Below, piece after piece: positions 1 through 7,323 of a stretch of 19,580 bases of DNA. The stretch's first letter is position 1. Each line of letters opens with the position of its first letter. The position numbers and the translations under genes are program-made. This stretch comes from an uncultured Oscillospiraceae bacterium (GTDB lineage: Bacteria; Bacillota; Clostridia; Oscillospirales; Oscillospiraceae): assembly GCA_934623575.1 (NCBI GenBank), contig CAKTVL010000027.1, positions 1 to 19,580 of the forward strand, written 5' to 3'. Under the pieces are notes generated by a model that did no database searches, had not been told where the DNA came from, and worked only from the letters and a program-made list of their open reading frames with translations.

Positions 1-885
1 GACGGCGGAGCCGGCGACGGAGGTCAGAGCCATACCGACGTACATAGCGATGCCAGCGTCAAAGGTCTTGGGGGAGGTGGTGGTGCCAGTGGTGGTACCG
101 GTAGTGGCAGAACCAGCGGTGATGGTGTACATCACGGTAGCAGCAGCGGGCTCATAGGCCTTGCTGACATCAATGCTCTTGCTGTTCAGCACGGACTTCA
201 CATCGCCAGCGGCGATGGGGCCGTAGCTGATCTTAGCCAGAGAATCAACAGCATCATTGGAGTTGACATCGCTCTTGGCAACGTACTTGGCACCGCAGAT
301 AGCGCAGGCATAAACGGTAGCATCGTTCTTGCCCCAAACCTCGCTGGTCTTGTACAGAGCATGACCGCCAGCAACCTTGGCAGAATCCTTGGAAGTGAAC
401 TGATAGTACGCAACAGCATCATCGAACTTGGTGCCGATGAACACCTTGGTAGTGGTGTCAGTAATCTTGCTGGTAGCATTGGCATCGTTGTAAGCATCAA
501 CATCAGCCATCTTGGCGAAGTAAGTCTCATTAGCGCTCTGATACACGGTTACCTTATAACCATCGTCGGAGCAGGTAGCAGCCTTTGCATTCGCATACAG
601 AGCCAGGTTGATGGTCTTAAAGCCTTCTCTGTACTTGGTAGCGGTGACCTCATCAACCATCTTGAAGGTATCACCAGACTTGACGTAGACATCATAGCCA
701 GTTGTGGTATCAGCAGTCAGCTTGTAGTGAGCGGTAATAGTGATGCCGTCGGCAGCATCGCCGTCCTCGACCTTGCTATAAGCAGTCCCGGTTACTTCCG
801 TGACGGTGGTCGTAGCAGCGAACGCCACGGTGCACAGTGCCAGAGCCATGACCATGGCCAGCACAGTTGCAATGATCTTCTTCAT
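1..885 (-). CDS. Surface-anchored variable protein, paralog 1 (C-terminus cut by window edge)
   Basis: This frame stays open from the ATG at 885 to the window edge, giving 295 residues. Comparison with the other copies says only the last eight residues and the stop are missing. The N-terminus is a Sec signal peptide (MKKIIATVLAMVMALALC, cleavage likely after AFA). The middle has a lone cysteine (ATCSDDG) and a CxxC pair (YACAICGAKY). A Thr/Gly-rich linker leads to SPKTFDAG, a hydrophobic segment and a basic tail. The start is fixed by GGAGGA eight bases upstream, shared with all copies. The middle most resembles the copy at 4616-5467. Dyad site 1 and the F flank lie upstream with no strong promoter, so this copy may be silent. 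The function of the mature domain is unknown; surface display is inferred from the two ends. Confidence 0.85.
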   Translation of the reverse strand, partial: MKKIIATVLAMVMALALCTVAFAATTTVTEVTGTAYSKVEDGDAADGITITAHYKLTADTTTGYDVYVKSGDTFKMVDEVTATKYREGFKTINLALYANAKAATCSDDGYKVTVYQSANETYFAKMADVDAYNDANATSKITDTTTKVFIGTKFDDAVAYYQFTSKDSAKVAGGHALYKTSEVWGKNDATVYACAICGAKYVAKSDVNSNDAVDSLAKISYGPIAAGDVKSVLNSKSIDVSKAYEPAAATVMYTITAGSATTGTTTGTTTSPKTFDAGIAMYVGMALTSVAGSAV

Positions 886-949
886 GTTTGTTTCCTCCAT
901 AAAAATTTGTTTGTGTCGGGGTCGGCTCTGTCGCTCCCGCCAGCGGTTT

Positions 950-973
950 ACAACGTAAACATCATTATGTTGT
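950..973 (-). repeat. Dyad site 1, candidate recombinase crossover site
   Basis: On the plus strand the left arm is ACAACGTAA, the centre ACATCA and the right arm TTATGTTGT. The arms are inverted repeats matching at 8 of 9 positions, and the 6-bp centre is asymmetric, which gives the site a direction. The layout resembles tyrosine recombinase core sites. It overlaps a GTTTAC/GTAAAC inverted repeat at 946-960 and abuts the perfect palindrome GTAAAAATTTTTAC at 972-985. The same element precedes all five paralogs. An operator role is the alternative. Confidence 0.6.
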
Positions 974-1310
974 AAAAATTTTTACGGATTCTTCTTCCAG
1001 AATTTTCCAATTTTGAGGACAAGAGCAAAATGCCCTCAAAATTGGGCTAAAATGGAAATAACTGGAAACTCTTCCAGAATTTTCCAGGAATTTACGCAAT
1101 TTATCCGTCGATGCAAAGCGCGTAATTTTTGCGTAATGCAAGAGTTATGCAATTCAAATCGAGATTTTCAAAAATCGCAACAACTTCGCTGGAAAATTTT
1201 TCCAGTTGGTTGTTATGTCTACTGAATTTCGGCCCCAGTGGCCCAAAATGCCGTTCATAGTTTGGTTACAATTTAGCTGAATGAAGCGATTTCGGCGTAA
1301 AGTGGAACCC
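974..1310 (-). repeat. F flank 1, long AT-rich leader repeat
   Basis: This stretch without a convincing gene is a ~340-bp repeat, nearly the same at 5556-5890 and 9220-9565, and shortened to ~43 bp at 14869-14911. It is rich in TGGAAAATT-type motifs. On the minus strand, reading toward paralog 1, TTGAAA and CATAAC stand 16 bp apart (about 1149-1177) and are conserved in the three long copies. That is a weak promoter candidate. Its end near 1310 runs into a CATTGCGAG-type repeat. Confidence 0.7.
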
Positions 1311-1385
1311 GTTGTTTTTCTCTCCCTCCGGCAACGCGCTTCGCGCGAGATTGCCGCGTCGGGCTTTGCCCTCCTCGCAATGACA
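1311..1385. repeat. CATTGCGAG-type palindromic intergenic repeat
   Basis: The element starts with GTTGTTTTTCTCTCCCTCCG, contains the inverted GCGCTTCGCGC core and ends in CTCGCAATGACA. The same sequence occurs in reverse orientation at the window's right edge (19507-19580), and relatives lie at 5891-6020, 8091-8126, 9566-9690 and 18250-18284. Such elements are common between genes in Clostridia; no coding role is seen. Confidence 0.8.
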
Positions 1386-1400
1386 GAGCGGCGCGCACAC

Positions 1401-1432
1401 AAAACCCCCCAAGCCGCGGGCGGCTTGGGGGG
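1401..1432 (-). terminator. Rho-independent terminator of the SGNH hydrolase–degV operon
   Basis: On the minus strand a C6/G6-based stem (CCCCCCAAGCCG pairing with CGGCTTGGGGGG) is followed by TTTTG. It lies 26 bp past the degV stop. Near copies of this hairpin end the cupin operon (6035-6065) and the dnaG operon (9704-9735), so it is part of a larger repeated intergenic block. Confidence 0.85.
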
Positions 1433-1457
1433 TACCATAGCAAAAATTATTGTCAGC

Positions 1458-2315
1458 TTAGCGCCAGGACTGACTGTAGAAATAGACCGCCAGCATGCCG
1501 GGGCCGACGTGGGCGCCGGTGACCGGCTCGTGACAGACGGACAGGATCTGGCCCGTGCAGCCGGCCTGACGCAGAGCGGTGGCCAGGTGCAGCGCCTCCG
1601 CCGGGGCGGCGGCGTGGGAAATGCCTACCGGGGCGGCCTTGTCCTCCACCATCTCCTGGTACAGCTGCACCAGCTTATCCGTGGCCTTTTTGCGGCCGCG
1701 CTCCTTGCACAGCACCACGATCTTGCCCTCCGGGTCGCCCTGCAGGATGGGCTTGATCTGCAGCAGCGTGCCGGCCAGGGCCGCGGCGCCGGACAGACGG
1801 CCGCCCTTGCGGAGGAATTTCAGGTCGTCCACCATGAAATGCTGGCGCATTTTGCCGCTGAGGGTCTGCACCCGGGCGGCGATGGTGTCCATATCCGCGC
1901 CCTTCTGCGCCATTTCGGCGGCCTCCAGCACGATCAGGCCCTCGCCCAGGGACGCGCCGCGGGTGTCCAGCACGCGGATGTCACGCTGGGGGAACTGCTC
2001 CCGCAGCTCCTGCGCCACCACGCCCACGCCCCAGCAGGTGCCGCTGACGCCGCCGGACAGGCCGATGTACAGCACATCGTCGCCGGCGGCCAACACCGGC
2101 TCCATGGCCTCGCGGGCGGCGGCGGGGGTGATCATAGAGGTCTTGATCTCCGCGCCCCGGCGCATGGCCTCGTAAAAGGTGTGGCCGTCAAAGGGGGCGG
2201 ACGTGTCCACCGGCTCGCCGTCGATGGTGTAGGTCAGGCACAGCTCCGTGATGCCGTACTGCGTCCGCAGCTCCGGCGGCAGATTGGCCGCATTGTCAGT
2301 CATTACTCGAATCAT
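1458..2315 (-). CDS. DegV family fatty-acid-binding protein
   Basis: This 285-aa protein is the usual length for DegV/FakB proteins, which bind a fatty acid and, in FakB, present it to the kinase FakA for phosphorylation. Visible family marks are an N-terminal Rossmann-like strand with MTDNAANLP, the TSMITP loop at residues 59-64, the IGLSGGVSGT loop near 84-93, the FLRKGGRLSGAAALAGTLL stretch, and the C-terminal GAHVGPGMLAV motif. The start has GAAGGAG eight bases upstream. It is the second gene of an operon, 53 bp after the SGNH hydrolase, so a lipid-related role for the pair is plausible. No fakA is visible in the window, so the partner and the exact ligand are unknown. Confidence 0.93.
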   Translation of the reverse strand: MIRVMTDNAANLPPELRTQYGITELCLTYTIDGEPVDTSAPFDGHTFYEAMRRGAEIKTSMITPAAAREAMEPVLAAGDDVLYIGLSGGVSGTCWGVGVVAQELREQFPQRDIRVLDTRGASLGEGLIVLEAAEMAQKGADMDTIAARVQTLSGKMRQHFMVDDLKFLRKGGRLSGAAALAGTLLQIKPILQGDPEGKIVVLCKERGRKKATDKLVQLYQEMVEDKAAPVGISHAAAPAEALHLATALRQAGCTGQILSVCHEPVTGAHVGPGMLAVYFYSQSWR

Positions 2316-2368
2316 AATACGATGTCTCCTTCAGCTGGGCAGCGCCCAGGTACTTGGCAAATCATGCT

Positions 2369-3043
2369 TCACAGCCGTTCGCGCACCCAGCCGGCCAGCG
2401 TGTCGAACAGGCAGCGGTAGCCGGACATGGTCAGATGGATGCCATCGGCGGCAATGAACGGGTTCAGGTCGCGGACGGACAGGAACTGCCGCCGCACATC
2501 GATCAGCGGCACGCCCTCGCTCAGCGCCAGGGTGGCCACGGCGTCGGAGTACATCTCCTGATGGCGATAGATGCACCCCACGTCCCCCAGCCAGCGCAGC
2601 ACGCGGCTGCCGTCGGTGCGCTGGGAGATAAAGTGGAAATAGCGCTGGCCGTCGATGGGCGGCAGCGTCATCAGCACCGGCTGCACACCGGCGTCGGACA
2701 GGGCCGACACGGCGCAGCGCAGCTTTTCCACGAATTCCGGCAGCACTGTGTGGGGCAGATGCTCCTGCTCTGGCTCGGCGGCGATGGCCTCCCAGTCGAA
2801 ATCACTGTCGTTGCCGCCGTAGGCCACCAGCGCCCAGCGGGCGTCCATGCCCCGCTGCACGTCGTGCTCCACCAGGGCCAGGCCCTTGGTCACCGTGGCG
2901 CCCATTTTGGCGCGGCTGACCACCTCCAGCCGGTCGCTGGGGTACCGGGCCATCACCTCCGGCAGATGGAAATGGTATCGCATATCCGCGTCCGGCATCG
3001 TGGCCTTCAGCAGGGAATCTCCGTAGATGAACGCGCGCTCCAT
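2369..3043 (-). CDS. SGNH/GDSL-family hydrolase
   Basis: The 224-aa product fits the SGNH hydrolase fold, which cleaves ester bonds in lipids, sugars or cell-wall acyl groups. The blocks are clear: FIYGDSLL with the nucleophile Ser10, a Gly near residue 48 (MGATVTKG), YGGNDSD with Asn78, and DGIHLTMSG with Asp200 and His203 completing the triad. The start at 3043 was chosen over an ATG 66 bases upstream because GGGAGG precedes it at good spacing and the catalytic block then begins at the N-terminus as usual. No signal peptide is visible, so it is probably cytoplasmic. A good promoter lies just upstream (3071-3099), and degV follows in the same transcript. The substrate cannot be read from the sequence. 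Confidence 0.9.
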   Translation of the reverse strand: MERAFIYGDSLLKATMPDADMRYHFHLPEVMARYPSDRLEVVSRAKMGATVTKGLALVEHDVQRGMDARWALVAYGGNDSDFDWEAIAAEPEQEHLPHTVLPEFVEKLRCAVSALSDAGVQPVLMTLPPIDGQRYFHFISQRTDGSRVLRWLGDVGCIYRHQEMYSDAVATLALSEGVPLIDVRRQFLSVRDLNPFIAADGIHLTMSGYRCLFDTLAGWVRERL

Positions 3044-3070
3044 AAGATCGCCTCCCACGTCGTTTTTCAT

Positions 3071-3099
3071 AATATACCATATTAGCACTCGCGCGTCAA
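3071..3099 (-). promoter_or_regulatory. Sigma-A promoter for the SGNH hydrolase–degV operon
   Basis: On the minus strand TTGACG and TATATT are separated by 17 bp. Transcription would start near 3064, about 20 bases before the hydrolase start. It is back to back with the promoter of the DUF1836 gene. Confidence 0.8.
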
Positions 3100-3120
3100 T
3101 ACATTTCACTTACGTTTTTC

Positions 3121-3149
3121 TTGCGCGATGCGGCGATGTGTGGTATACT
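3121..3149 (+). promoter_or_regulatory. Sigma-A promoter for the DUF1836 gene
   Basis: TTGCGC and TATACT are separated by 17 bp, and the ATG follows about 30 bases downstream of the -10. The -35 matches consensus weakly, while the -10 is strong. Confidence 0.7.
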
Positions 3150-3179
3150 GTTCGAGAAAACCGATATAGGGGAGTCACT

Positions 3180-3791
3180 ATGGAATACGACAAAAAATTG
3201 ATCGCCCACAAGCTTCAGCGGTGGGACAAGTTCATCACGGATTACCATCTGCCGGAGTGGGAGACGATCCCGGATTTCGGCCTGTATATGGACCAGGTCA
3301 TCGTGCTGCTGGAGCAGTATCTCAGCTTCATCCCCGCGCCGGTGGGCGGCAAGGAGCGCTTCGTCACGTCCTCCACCATCAACAACTATGTGCGGCTGAA
3401 GATCATGCCCGCACCGGAGAAGCGGAAATACCACCGCGTCCACATCGCGTACCTGATCATGATCCTGACCATGAAGCAGAGCCTGAGCATCAGCGACGTG
3501 CAGAAGATCCTGCCGGCCGACAGCAACGAGGCCGACGTCCGGGCGGTGTACGAGGACTACTCTCTGAAATTCCGCCGGGTGGGGCTGTTTTTCAACCAGC
3601 AGGTGCAGTCCGGCGCCGAGGGCATCCGCAGCGCCAACGAGCAGAGCGGCAGCAACGCGGTGGAGCTGCTGGTCATCGAGAGCGCGCTGATCGCGGGGTT
3701 CTCCAAGATCCTGGCGGAGAAGCTCATCCGCCTGTGCGGCGCCGACGCCGAGGACGTGCTGGCGGCGGAGAACACGCCGCCCCAGCCATAA
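3180..3791 (+). CDS. DUF1836 domain protein, putative DNA-binding regulator
   Basis: The 203-aa protein carries the DUF1836 signature. The stretch FVTSSTINNYVRLKIMPAPE (about 61-80) reads like a helix-turn-helix recognition segment, followed by KRKYHRVHIAYLIMI and a helical LKQ-type region (MKQSLSISDVQKIL). Proteins of this family are common in Firmicutes and are thought to be MerR-like regulators, but their targets are mostly unknown. The start is supported by GGGGAG about eight bases upstream and by the promoter at 3121-3149. It is divergent from the SGNH hydrolase operon and could regulate it; that is position-based inference. A strong terminator follows, so it is probably monocistronic. 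Confidence 0.88.
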   Translation: MEYDKKLIAHKLQRWDKFITDYHLPEWETIPDFGLYMDQVIVLLEQYLSFIPAPVGGKERFVTSSTINNYVRLKIMPAPEKRKYHRVHIAYLIMILTMKQSLSISDVQKILPADSNEADVRAVYEDYSLKFRRVGLFFNQQVQSGAEGIRSANEQSGSNAVELLVIESALIAGFSKILAEKLIRLCGADAEDVLAAENTPPQP

Positions 3792-3845
3792 GGCCTGTAA
3801 GAGTATTGTACAACTTTCCCGCGGGGAATATGTGAACAAGCTATA

Positions 3846-3875
3846 AATCCGTGGCCGTCGGGCCACGGATTTTCT
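3846..3875 (+). terminator. Rho-independent terminator after the DUF1836 gene
   Basis: An 11-bp perfect stem (AATCCGTGGCC with GGCCACGGATT) has a GTCG loop and is followed by TTTCTT. Confidence 0.88.
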
Positions 3876-3911
3876 TATGGCGCAGGGCATATACTTCCGT
3901 GAGGTGATGCA

Positions 3912-4394
3912 ATGAAACGGTTTTTGACGTATGTCCTGGCGCTGCACGCCGCACTGGCCGCCGCGGCGCTGCTGTGGGCGGCGCAGGCCCGGTTCCCCGG
4001 CCCGCTGACGGACGCGCTGTCCCCCGTGTGGGCCAGCCCCTGGGAGATGGGCAAGGCGGCGTTTTTCCCGCTGCTGGCGGCTTCGCCGGTGCTGTGGGTC
4101 ACGCAGAAGGGCGGCAGCCGCGGTGGACTGTGCCTCATGGCCCTGTCCGGCGCGGTACTGGCGCTGGCGCTGACGTGGTCGCCCCTGCCCCCGGCAGCGG
4201 TGGCGGCTCTGGCTATGGCGTTGGCGCTGACGCTGTACGCCCTTGCGCTGCGCAGAGTCGGCGGCGACGCCCTGCCTTGGTACCTGCTGACCGCGGCCCT
4301 GGCCGTGGCGTACATCCTGCTGACCATCCTGCCGCCCAGCGGCGCTCTTTTCCTCCCCCGCAACGCCGCCACCCTGTCCCCCATCCCCTTCTGA
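3912..4394 (+). CDS. Small integral membrane protein of unknown function
   Basis: The 160-aa product is almost entirely hydrophobic, with about five likely membrane segments: residues 4-24, a central one after WEMGKAAFFPLLAASP, AVLALALTW, AAVAALAMALALTLYALAL, and YLLTAALAVAYILLTILPP. The start has a good GAGGTGAT site four bases upstream. I do not recognise a catalytic motif. The size and tryptophan/proline pattern recall small DUF-type membrane proteins of Clostridia (DUF6512 is one possibility), but I cannot confirm that. It follows the DUF1836 gene in the same direction but is separated from it by a terminator. No obvious promoter is seen, so partial readthrough is possible. It is read toward paralog 2, and a bidirectional terminator lies between them. 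Confidence 0.7.
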   Translation: MKRFLTYVLALHAALAAAALLWAAQARFPGPLTDALSPVWASPWEMGKAAFFPLLAASPVLWVTQKGGSRGGLCLMALSGAVLALALTWSPLPPAAVAALAMALALTLYALALRRVGGDALPWYLLTAALAVAYILLTILPPSGALFLPRNAATLSPIPF

Positions 4395-4407
4395 CCCGCC
4401 ACTTCCT

Positions 4408-4440
4408 GCCCGTAGGGGCGGACGACTCTGTCCACCCGCA
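4408..4440. repeat. GTAGGGGCGGA-type short intergenic repeat
   Basis: CCCGTAGGGGCGGACGACTC and what follows form a short imperfect palindrome related to the elements at 8136-8163 and 19411-19443. No coding role is seen. Confidence 0.6.
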
Positions 4441-4570
4441 AAAGGCCCAACGGGCAATTTATATTTACTACCCCACCCCGTCAGGGGGTGGGATGATTAA
4501 ACGCAAAAAAAGAAAGGCCCAATTTATATTTATCATCCCTCCCGCGGCAGCGGGAGGGATAATTAAACAT
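4441..4570. repeat. Two tandem hairpins with common borders and different stems
   Basis: Two units share the left border AATTTATATTTA and a right border like ATTAAAC followed by an A-run, but their stems differ. One is CCCACCCC/GGGGTGGG (4472-4492); the other is ATCCCTCCCGC/GCGGGAGGGAT with a GGCA loop (4535-4560). A third unit at 8205-8250 has yet another perfect stem. Pairing is kept while sequence changes. Confidence 0.7.
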
Positions 4571-4606
4571 AAAAAAGAAGCACCCGACAGGGTGCTTCTC
4601 TTTTTT
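4571..4606. terminator. Bidirectional terminator between the membrane protein gene and paralog 2
   Basis: The 9-bp stem GAAGCACCC/GGGTGCTTC with a GACA loop (4577-4598) has an A6 run on its left and a TCTTTTTT run on its right. It can end transcripts from both converging genes. Confidence 0.88.
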
Positions 4607-4615
4607 AGAGTTTAA

Positions 4616-5467
4616 TTAGAACTCCTTCTTCTTGCCGATGACGACGGCGGAGCCGGCGACGGAGGTCAGAGCCATACCGACGTACATAGCGATGCCAGCG
4701 TCAAAGGTCTTGGGGGAGGAAGTACCATCGGTCTTGGTGCCGGTGGAACCAGCGGTCAGAACCACATAGGTACCAGCCTCAGCCTCAGTGGCATTCAGAT
4801 AACCCTTGTCAAACATAGCCTGAGTGTTGTTGGTAGGAGTATAGCTAATGCGATCAGCCTTGGCAGTAGCGGTCTTATCAGCGGTCTCGGTCAGGTCAGT
4901 GCTCAGAGCATAGGTAGTACCGCAGAGGATGCACTTATAAACAGGAGCCTTAGACTCACCATAGGTAGCATCGGTCTTAACGATAACGTGACCCTTGTCC
5001 AGCTTAACCTCGAGAACGGTGTCGGAAGCCTCGCCGGCCTCGTAGTACTTAACAACGTTCTCCATCTTGGTGCCAACATAAACAGCGGTCTTGGTGGCCA
5101 GCAGAGTTTCCTCATACTTGTCCTCATAAGCCTCAACATCGTCAGCCTTGACATACAGATTGTTGTCCTTGTCAATGTAGACGTTGACAGCCCAACCATC
5201 AGCGGTGCAGGTAGCAGCAGCGGCAGCCTTGTACTGCTTCAGGGTAATAGCCTCATAACCCTCATTCTCCAGGATTTCCTGAACAGCAGCAGTAACCAGC
5301 TTGGTGCCCTCTTTGTCGGTGAAATACTTACCATTACCATCGGTATAATAGGTTTCCTTCAAGGTCTTGCCTTCGCCGGCCTCAACCTTGGTGATCGCCG
5401 CGAAAGCGGTGGTGCACAGTGCCAGAGCCATGACCATGGCCAGCACAGTTGCAATGATCTTCTTCAT
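4616..5467 (-). CDS. Surface-anchored variable protein, paralog 2
   Basis: The 283-aa protein has the family signal peptide at residues 1-24 and the family tail SPKTFDAG, a hydrophobic segment and KKKEF at its end. The middle differs from the other copies but is closest to paralog 1: both have a lone cysteine (ATCTADGW) in the first half, a V(Y/F)(V/I)GTK segment, and a CxxC pair (YKCILCGTTYA). The start at 5467 was chosen over an upstream in-frame ATG because that ATG overlaps the Shine-Dalgarno GGAGGA. Codons are less GC-rich than in the neighbouring enzymes. The leader has a stem-loop (5495-5517), dyad site 2 and a long F flank. No catalytic motif is visible; surface exposure is inferred. 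Confidence 0.88.
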   Translation of the reverse strand: MKKIIATVLAMVMALALCTTAFAAITKVEAGEGKTLKETYYTDGNGKYFTDKEGTKLVTAAVQEILENEGYEAITLKQYKAAAAATCTADGWAVNVYIDKDNNLYVKADDVEAYEDKYEETLLATKTAVYVGTKMENVVKYYEAGEASDTVLEVKLDKGHVIVKTDATYGESKAPVYKCILCGTTYALSTDLTETADKTATAKADRISYTPTNNTQAMFDKGYLNATEAEAGTYVVLTAGSTGTKTDGTSSPKTFDAGIAMYVGMALTSVAGSAVVIGKKKEF

Positions 5468-5494
5468 GTTTGTTTCCTCCATAAAAATTTGTTT

Positions 5495-5517
5495 GTGATA
5501 AAGTGAAGCTTTATCAC
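5495..5517 (-). promoter_or_regulatory. 5' UTR stem-loop of paralog 2
   Basis: GTGATAAAG and CTTTATCAC form a perfect 9-bp stem around a 5-base loop, about 25 bases before the start codon. Paralog 3 has a close version (9162-9180). Paralogs 1, 4 and 5 have an unrelated GC-rich leader here. It could stabilise mRNA; that is inference. Confidence 0.55.
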
Positions 5518-5531
5518 TCAGACCACCGTTT

Positions 5532-5555
5532 ACAACGTAAACATCATTATGTTGC
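5532..5555 (-). repeat. Dyad site 2, candidate recombinase crossover site
   Basis: It is the same dyad as site 1, with one change in the outermost base of the right arm (TTATGTTGC). Centre and orientation match sites 1, 3 and 4. Confidence 0.6.
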
Positions 5556-5890
5556 AAAAATTTTTACGGATTTTCCTTCCAGGATTTTCCAGTTTTTGGA
5601 GCTGGAGCAAAATGCGCTCAAAATTGGGCTAAAATGGAAATAACTGGAAACTCTTCCAGAATTTTCCAGGAATTTACGCAATTTATCCGGCGATGCAAAA
5701 CGCGTAATTTTTGTGTAACGCCTGAGTTATGCAATCCAAACCGAGATTTTCAAAAATCGCAACAACTTTGCTGGAAAAATTTTCCAATTGGTTGTTATGT
5801 CTACCGTGTTTCGGCCAGAATGGCCCAAAATGCCGTTCATAGTTTGGTTACAATTTAGTATAATGAAGCAATTTTGGCGTAAAGTGGAAC
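5556..5890 (-). repeat. F flank 2, long AT-rich leader repeat
   Basis: This is the second long copy of the F flank, in the same order and orientation as at 974-1310. Near its outer end the plus strand shows TTCATA, 17 bp, TATAAT (about 5837-5865), pointing away from paralog 2. The other copies have weaker -10 versions (AGCTGAAT, AACCGAAT). No gene is supported here. Confidence 0.7.
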
Positions 5891-6020
5891 CCGTTGTTTT
5901 TCTCTCCCTCCGGCAACGCGCTCCGCGCGAGATCGCCGCGTCGTGCTTCGCCCTCCTCGCAATGACAGAAGGACCGGCGGGGAACGGATTGCCACGGGCG
6001 CGGAGCGCCCTCGCAATGAC
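5891..6020. repeat. Compound CATTGCGAG-type palindromic repeats
   Basis: One element like 1311-1385 is followed by a second module (GGATTGCCACGGGCGCGGAG up to CTCGCAATGAC). The second module matches those at 8091-8126 and 18250-18284. It fills the space between F flank 2 and the cupin operon terminator. Confidence 0.75.
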
Positions 6021-6034
6021 AAAGTGGCGCACAC

Positions 6035-6065
6035 AAAAACCCCCAAGCCGCAAGCGGCTTGGGGG
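6035..6065 (-). terminator. Terminator of the sdaAB–sdaAA–cupin operon
   Basis: On the minus strand CCCCCAAGCCGCTTG pairs with itself around a short GC-rich loop (stem CCCCCAAGCCG/CGGCTTGGGGG) and is followed by TTTTTG. It lies about 35 bp beyond the cupin stop. Confidence 0.85.
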
Positions 6066-6099
6066 TGAATAGTTTACCATAATATTTATTATTGTCAAC

Positions 6100-6435
6100 T
6101 CACTTGACGTCCGGAAGGACAGCCAGCAGCACCAGGGGCTCCGCGCCGGTGTTGTCGATGCCGTGGCTGTGCCCCTCGGGGCAGTAGTGGGTCATGCCGG
6201 CGGTCAGCGGCACGTCCGTGCCGTCGTCGTGGCAGACGCCGCTGCCGGAGAGCACATAGATCACCTCGCAGTTGCCGGTGTGGGTGTGCAGGCCGATGGA
6301 CGAGCCAGTGGGCAGCGTCAGCGTCAGGATGCGCCCCATGCCGTCGGTGACAGCGGTGCGGACGTGGGCCTCGCCGACACCGCCCTTGAAATTCGGCACC
6401 ACAGCAGGCGAAATCGCGTTAAAATCAAGCATCAT
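6100..6435 (-). CDS. Small single-domain cupin protein
   Basis: The 111-aa protein is a single cupin barrel. Motif 1 is seen as HTHTGNCEVIYVLSG (His, His and Glu metal ligands) and motif 2 as PEGHSHGIDN (third His and the Asn), so the metal site looks intact. Single-domain cupins range from isomerases and dioxygenases to small-molecule sensors, and the substrate cannot be deduced. The first of two adjacent ATGs is used; a GAGGA lies upstream at slightly long spacing, and the second ATG (6432) is equally possible. It starts 12 bp after the sdaAA stop and ends at the operon terminator, so it is probably co-transcribed with the serine dehydratase. Confidence 0.88.
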   Translation of the reverse strand: MMLDFNAISPAVVPNFKGGVGEAHVRTAVTDGMGRILTLTLPTGSSIGLHTHTGNCEVIYVLSGSGVCHDDGTDVPLTAGMTHYCPEGHSHGIDNTGAEPLVLLAVLPDVK

Positions 6436-6447
6436 AGTCGTTTTTCC

Positions 6448-7323
6448 TCACTTTCCCTTGCGCATCCGCTCCTGAATGGCCTGCCCGGTGGGGGTGACGG
6501 CCAGGCCGCCCAGCGCCGTCTCGCGGAACTCCACGGGCATGCGGCGGCCCACCTCGCCCATGGCGTCGATGACCTCATCCACGGGGATGCGGCTGGTGAT
6601 GCCCGCCATAGCCATGTCCGCCACGCTGACGGCGTTCACCGCGCCGATGACGTTGCGCTTGACGCAGGGCACCTCCACCAGCCCCGCCACGGGGTCGCAA
6701 ATCAGGCCCATCAGGTTTTTCAGCGCCATGGCCACGGCGTGGCCGATCTGCTCACCGCTGCCGCCCCGCAGGGCCACCAGCGCGCCTGCCGCCATGGCGG
6801 AGGCCGTGCCGATCTCGGCCTGACAGCCGCCGGAAGCGCCGGCGATGCACGCCCGATAGGCGATGACCGCGCCGATGCCGCTGGCCACATACAGTGCCTC
6901 CAAAAGCTGGTGCTGGCTCAATTCCTCGTACTTGCACAGGGGCAGCAGCACCGCCGGCAGCACGCCGCAGGCGCCCGCCGTGGGCGCGGCCACGATGCGG
7001 CACATGCAGGCGTTGGACTCCGCCATGGACAGCGCCTCGGCGATGACCTCGCTGATGTAGCCGCCGGACATGGCCTCGCCCCGCATGCAGTACTGGCGCA
7101 TTTTCATGCCGTCGCCGCCCACCAGGCCGCTGACGCTCTTGCGCTGGCCGGTGTAGCTGTCGGCGGCGTCGGACATGGCCTGCCAGGTGATGAGCATTTT
7201 GGCCATGGACTGGTTGCGCGTCACCTGGCGCTCCTCCATGTCGGTCTCCAGCACGATCTCCCAGAAGGGCTTGCCCTCCTGGGCCATGCGGTCAAATATT
7301 TCCTTCATCGAATCCAGAGCCAT
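6448..7323 (-). CDS. sdaAA: L-serine dehydratase, iron-sulfur-dependent, alpha subunit
   Basis: Together with SdaAB this enzyme deaminates L-serine to pyruvate and ammonia in the cytoplasm using a 4Fe-4S cluster. The 291-aa sequence shows the family landmarks APTAGACGVLP (near 113-123), GGCQAEIG (Cys167), and CDPVAGLVEVPC (Cys209 and Cys220). These include the cysteines expected to bind the cluster. The chosen ATG at 7323 has GGAGG six bases upstream; an ATG two codons earlier (7329) is possible. The gene overlaps the end of sdaAB by about 32 bases, implying translational coupling. The two-subunit arrangement is typical of Gram-positive bacteria. Confidence 0.95.
   Translation of the reverse strand: MALDSMKEIFDRMAQEGKPFWEIVLETDMEERQVTRNQSMAKMLITWQAMSDAADSYTGQRKSVSGLVGGDGMKMRQYCMRGEAMSGGYISEVIAEALSMAESNACMCRIVAAPTAGACGVLPAVLLPLCKYEELSQHQLLEALYVASGIGAVIAYRACIAGASGGCQAEIGTASAMAAGALVALRGGSGEQIGHAVAMALKNLMGLICDPVAGLVEVPCVKRNVIGAVNAVSVADMAMAGITSRIPVDEVIDAMGEVGRRMPVEFRETALGGLAVTPTGQAIQERMRKGK

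Noticed and set aside
808..885. Lipoprotein signal (LALC) in the paralogs
   Set aside because: The residue before the cysteine is Leu rather than Gly, Ala or Ser, and a good signal peptidase I site (AFA) follows, so ordinary Sec cleavage is more likely.
361..975. Long open frames opposite the paralog genes (also 4988-5506, 8573-8992, 14235-14870, 17135-17764)
   Set aside because: They are antisense shadows of genes with real signal peptides, ribosome sites and family conservation.
946..985. Dyad purely as a transcription-factor operator
   Set aside because: It was not fully excluded. The sharp homology break at site 5, the asymmetric 6-bp centre and the adjacent recombinase favour a crossover site, though dual use is possible.
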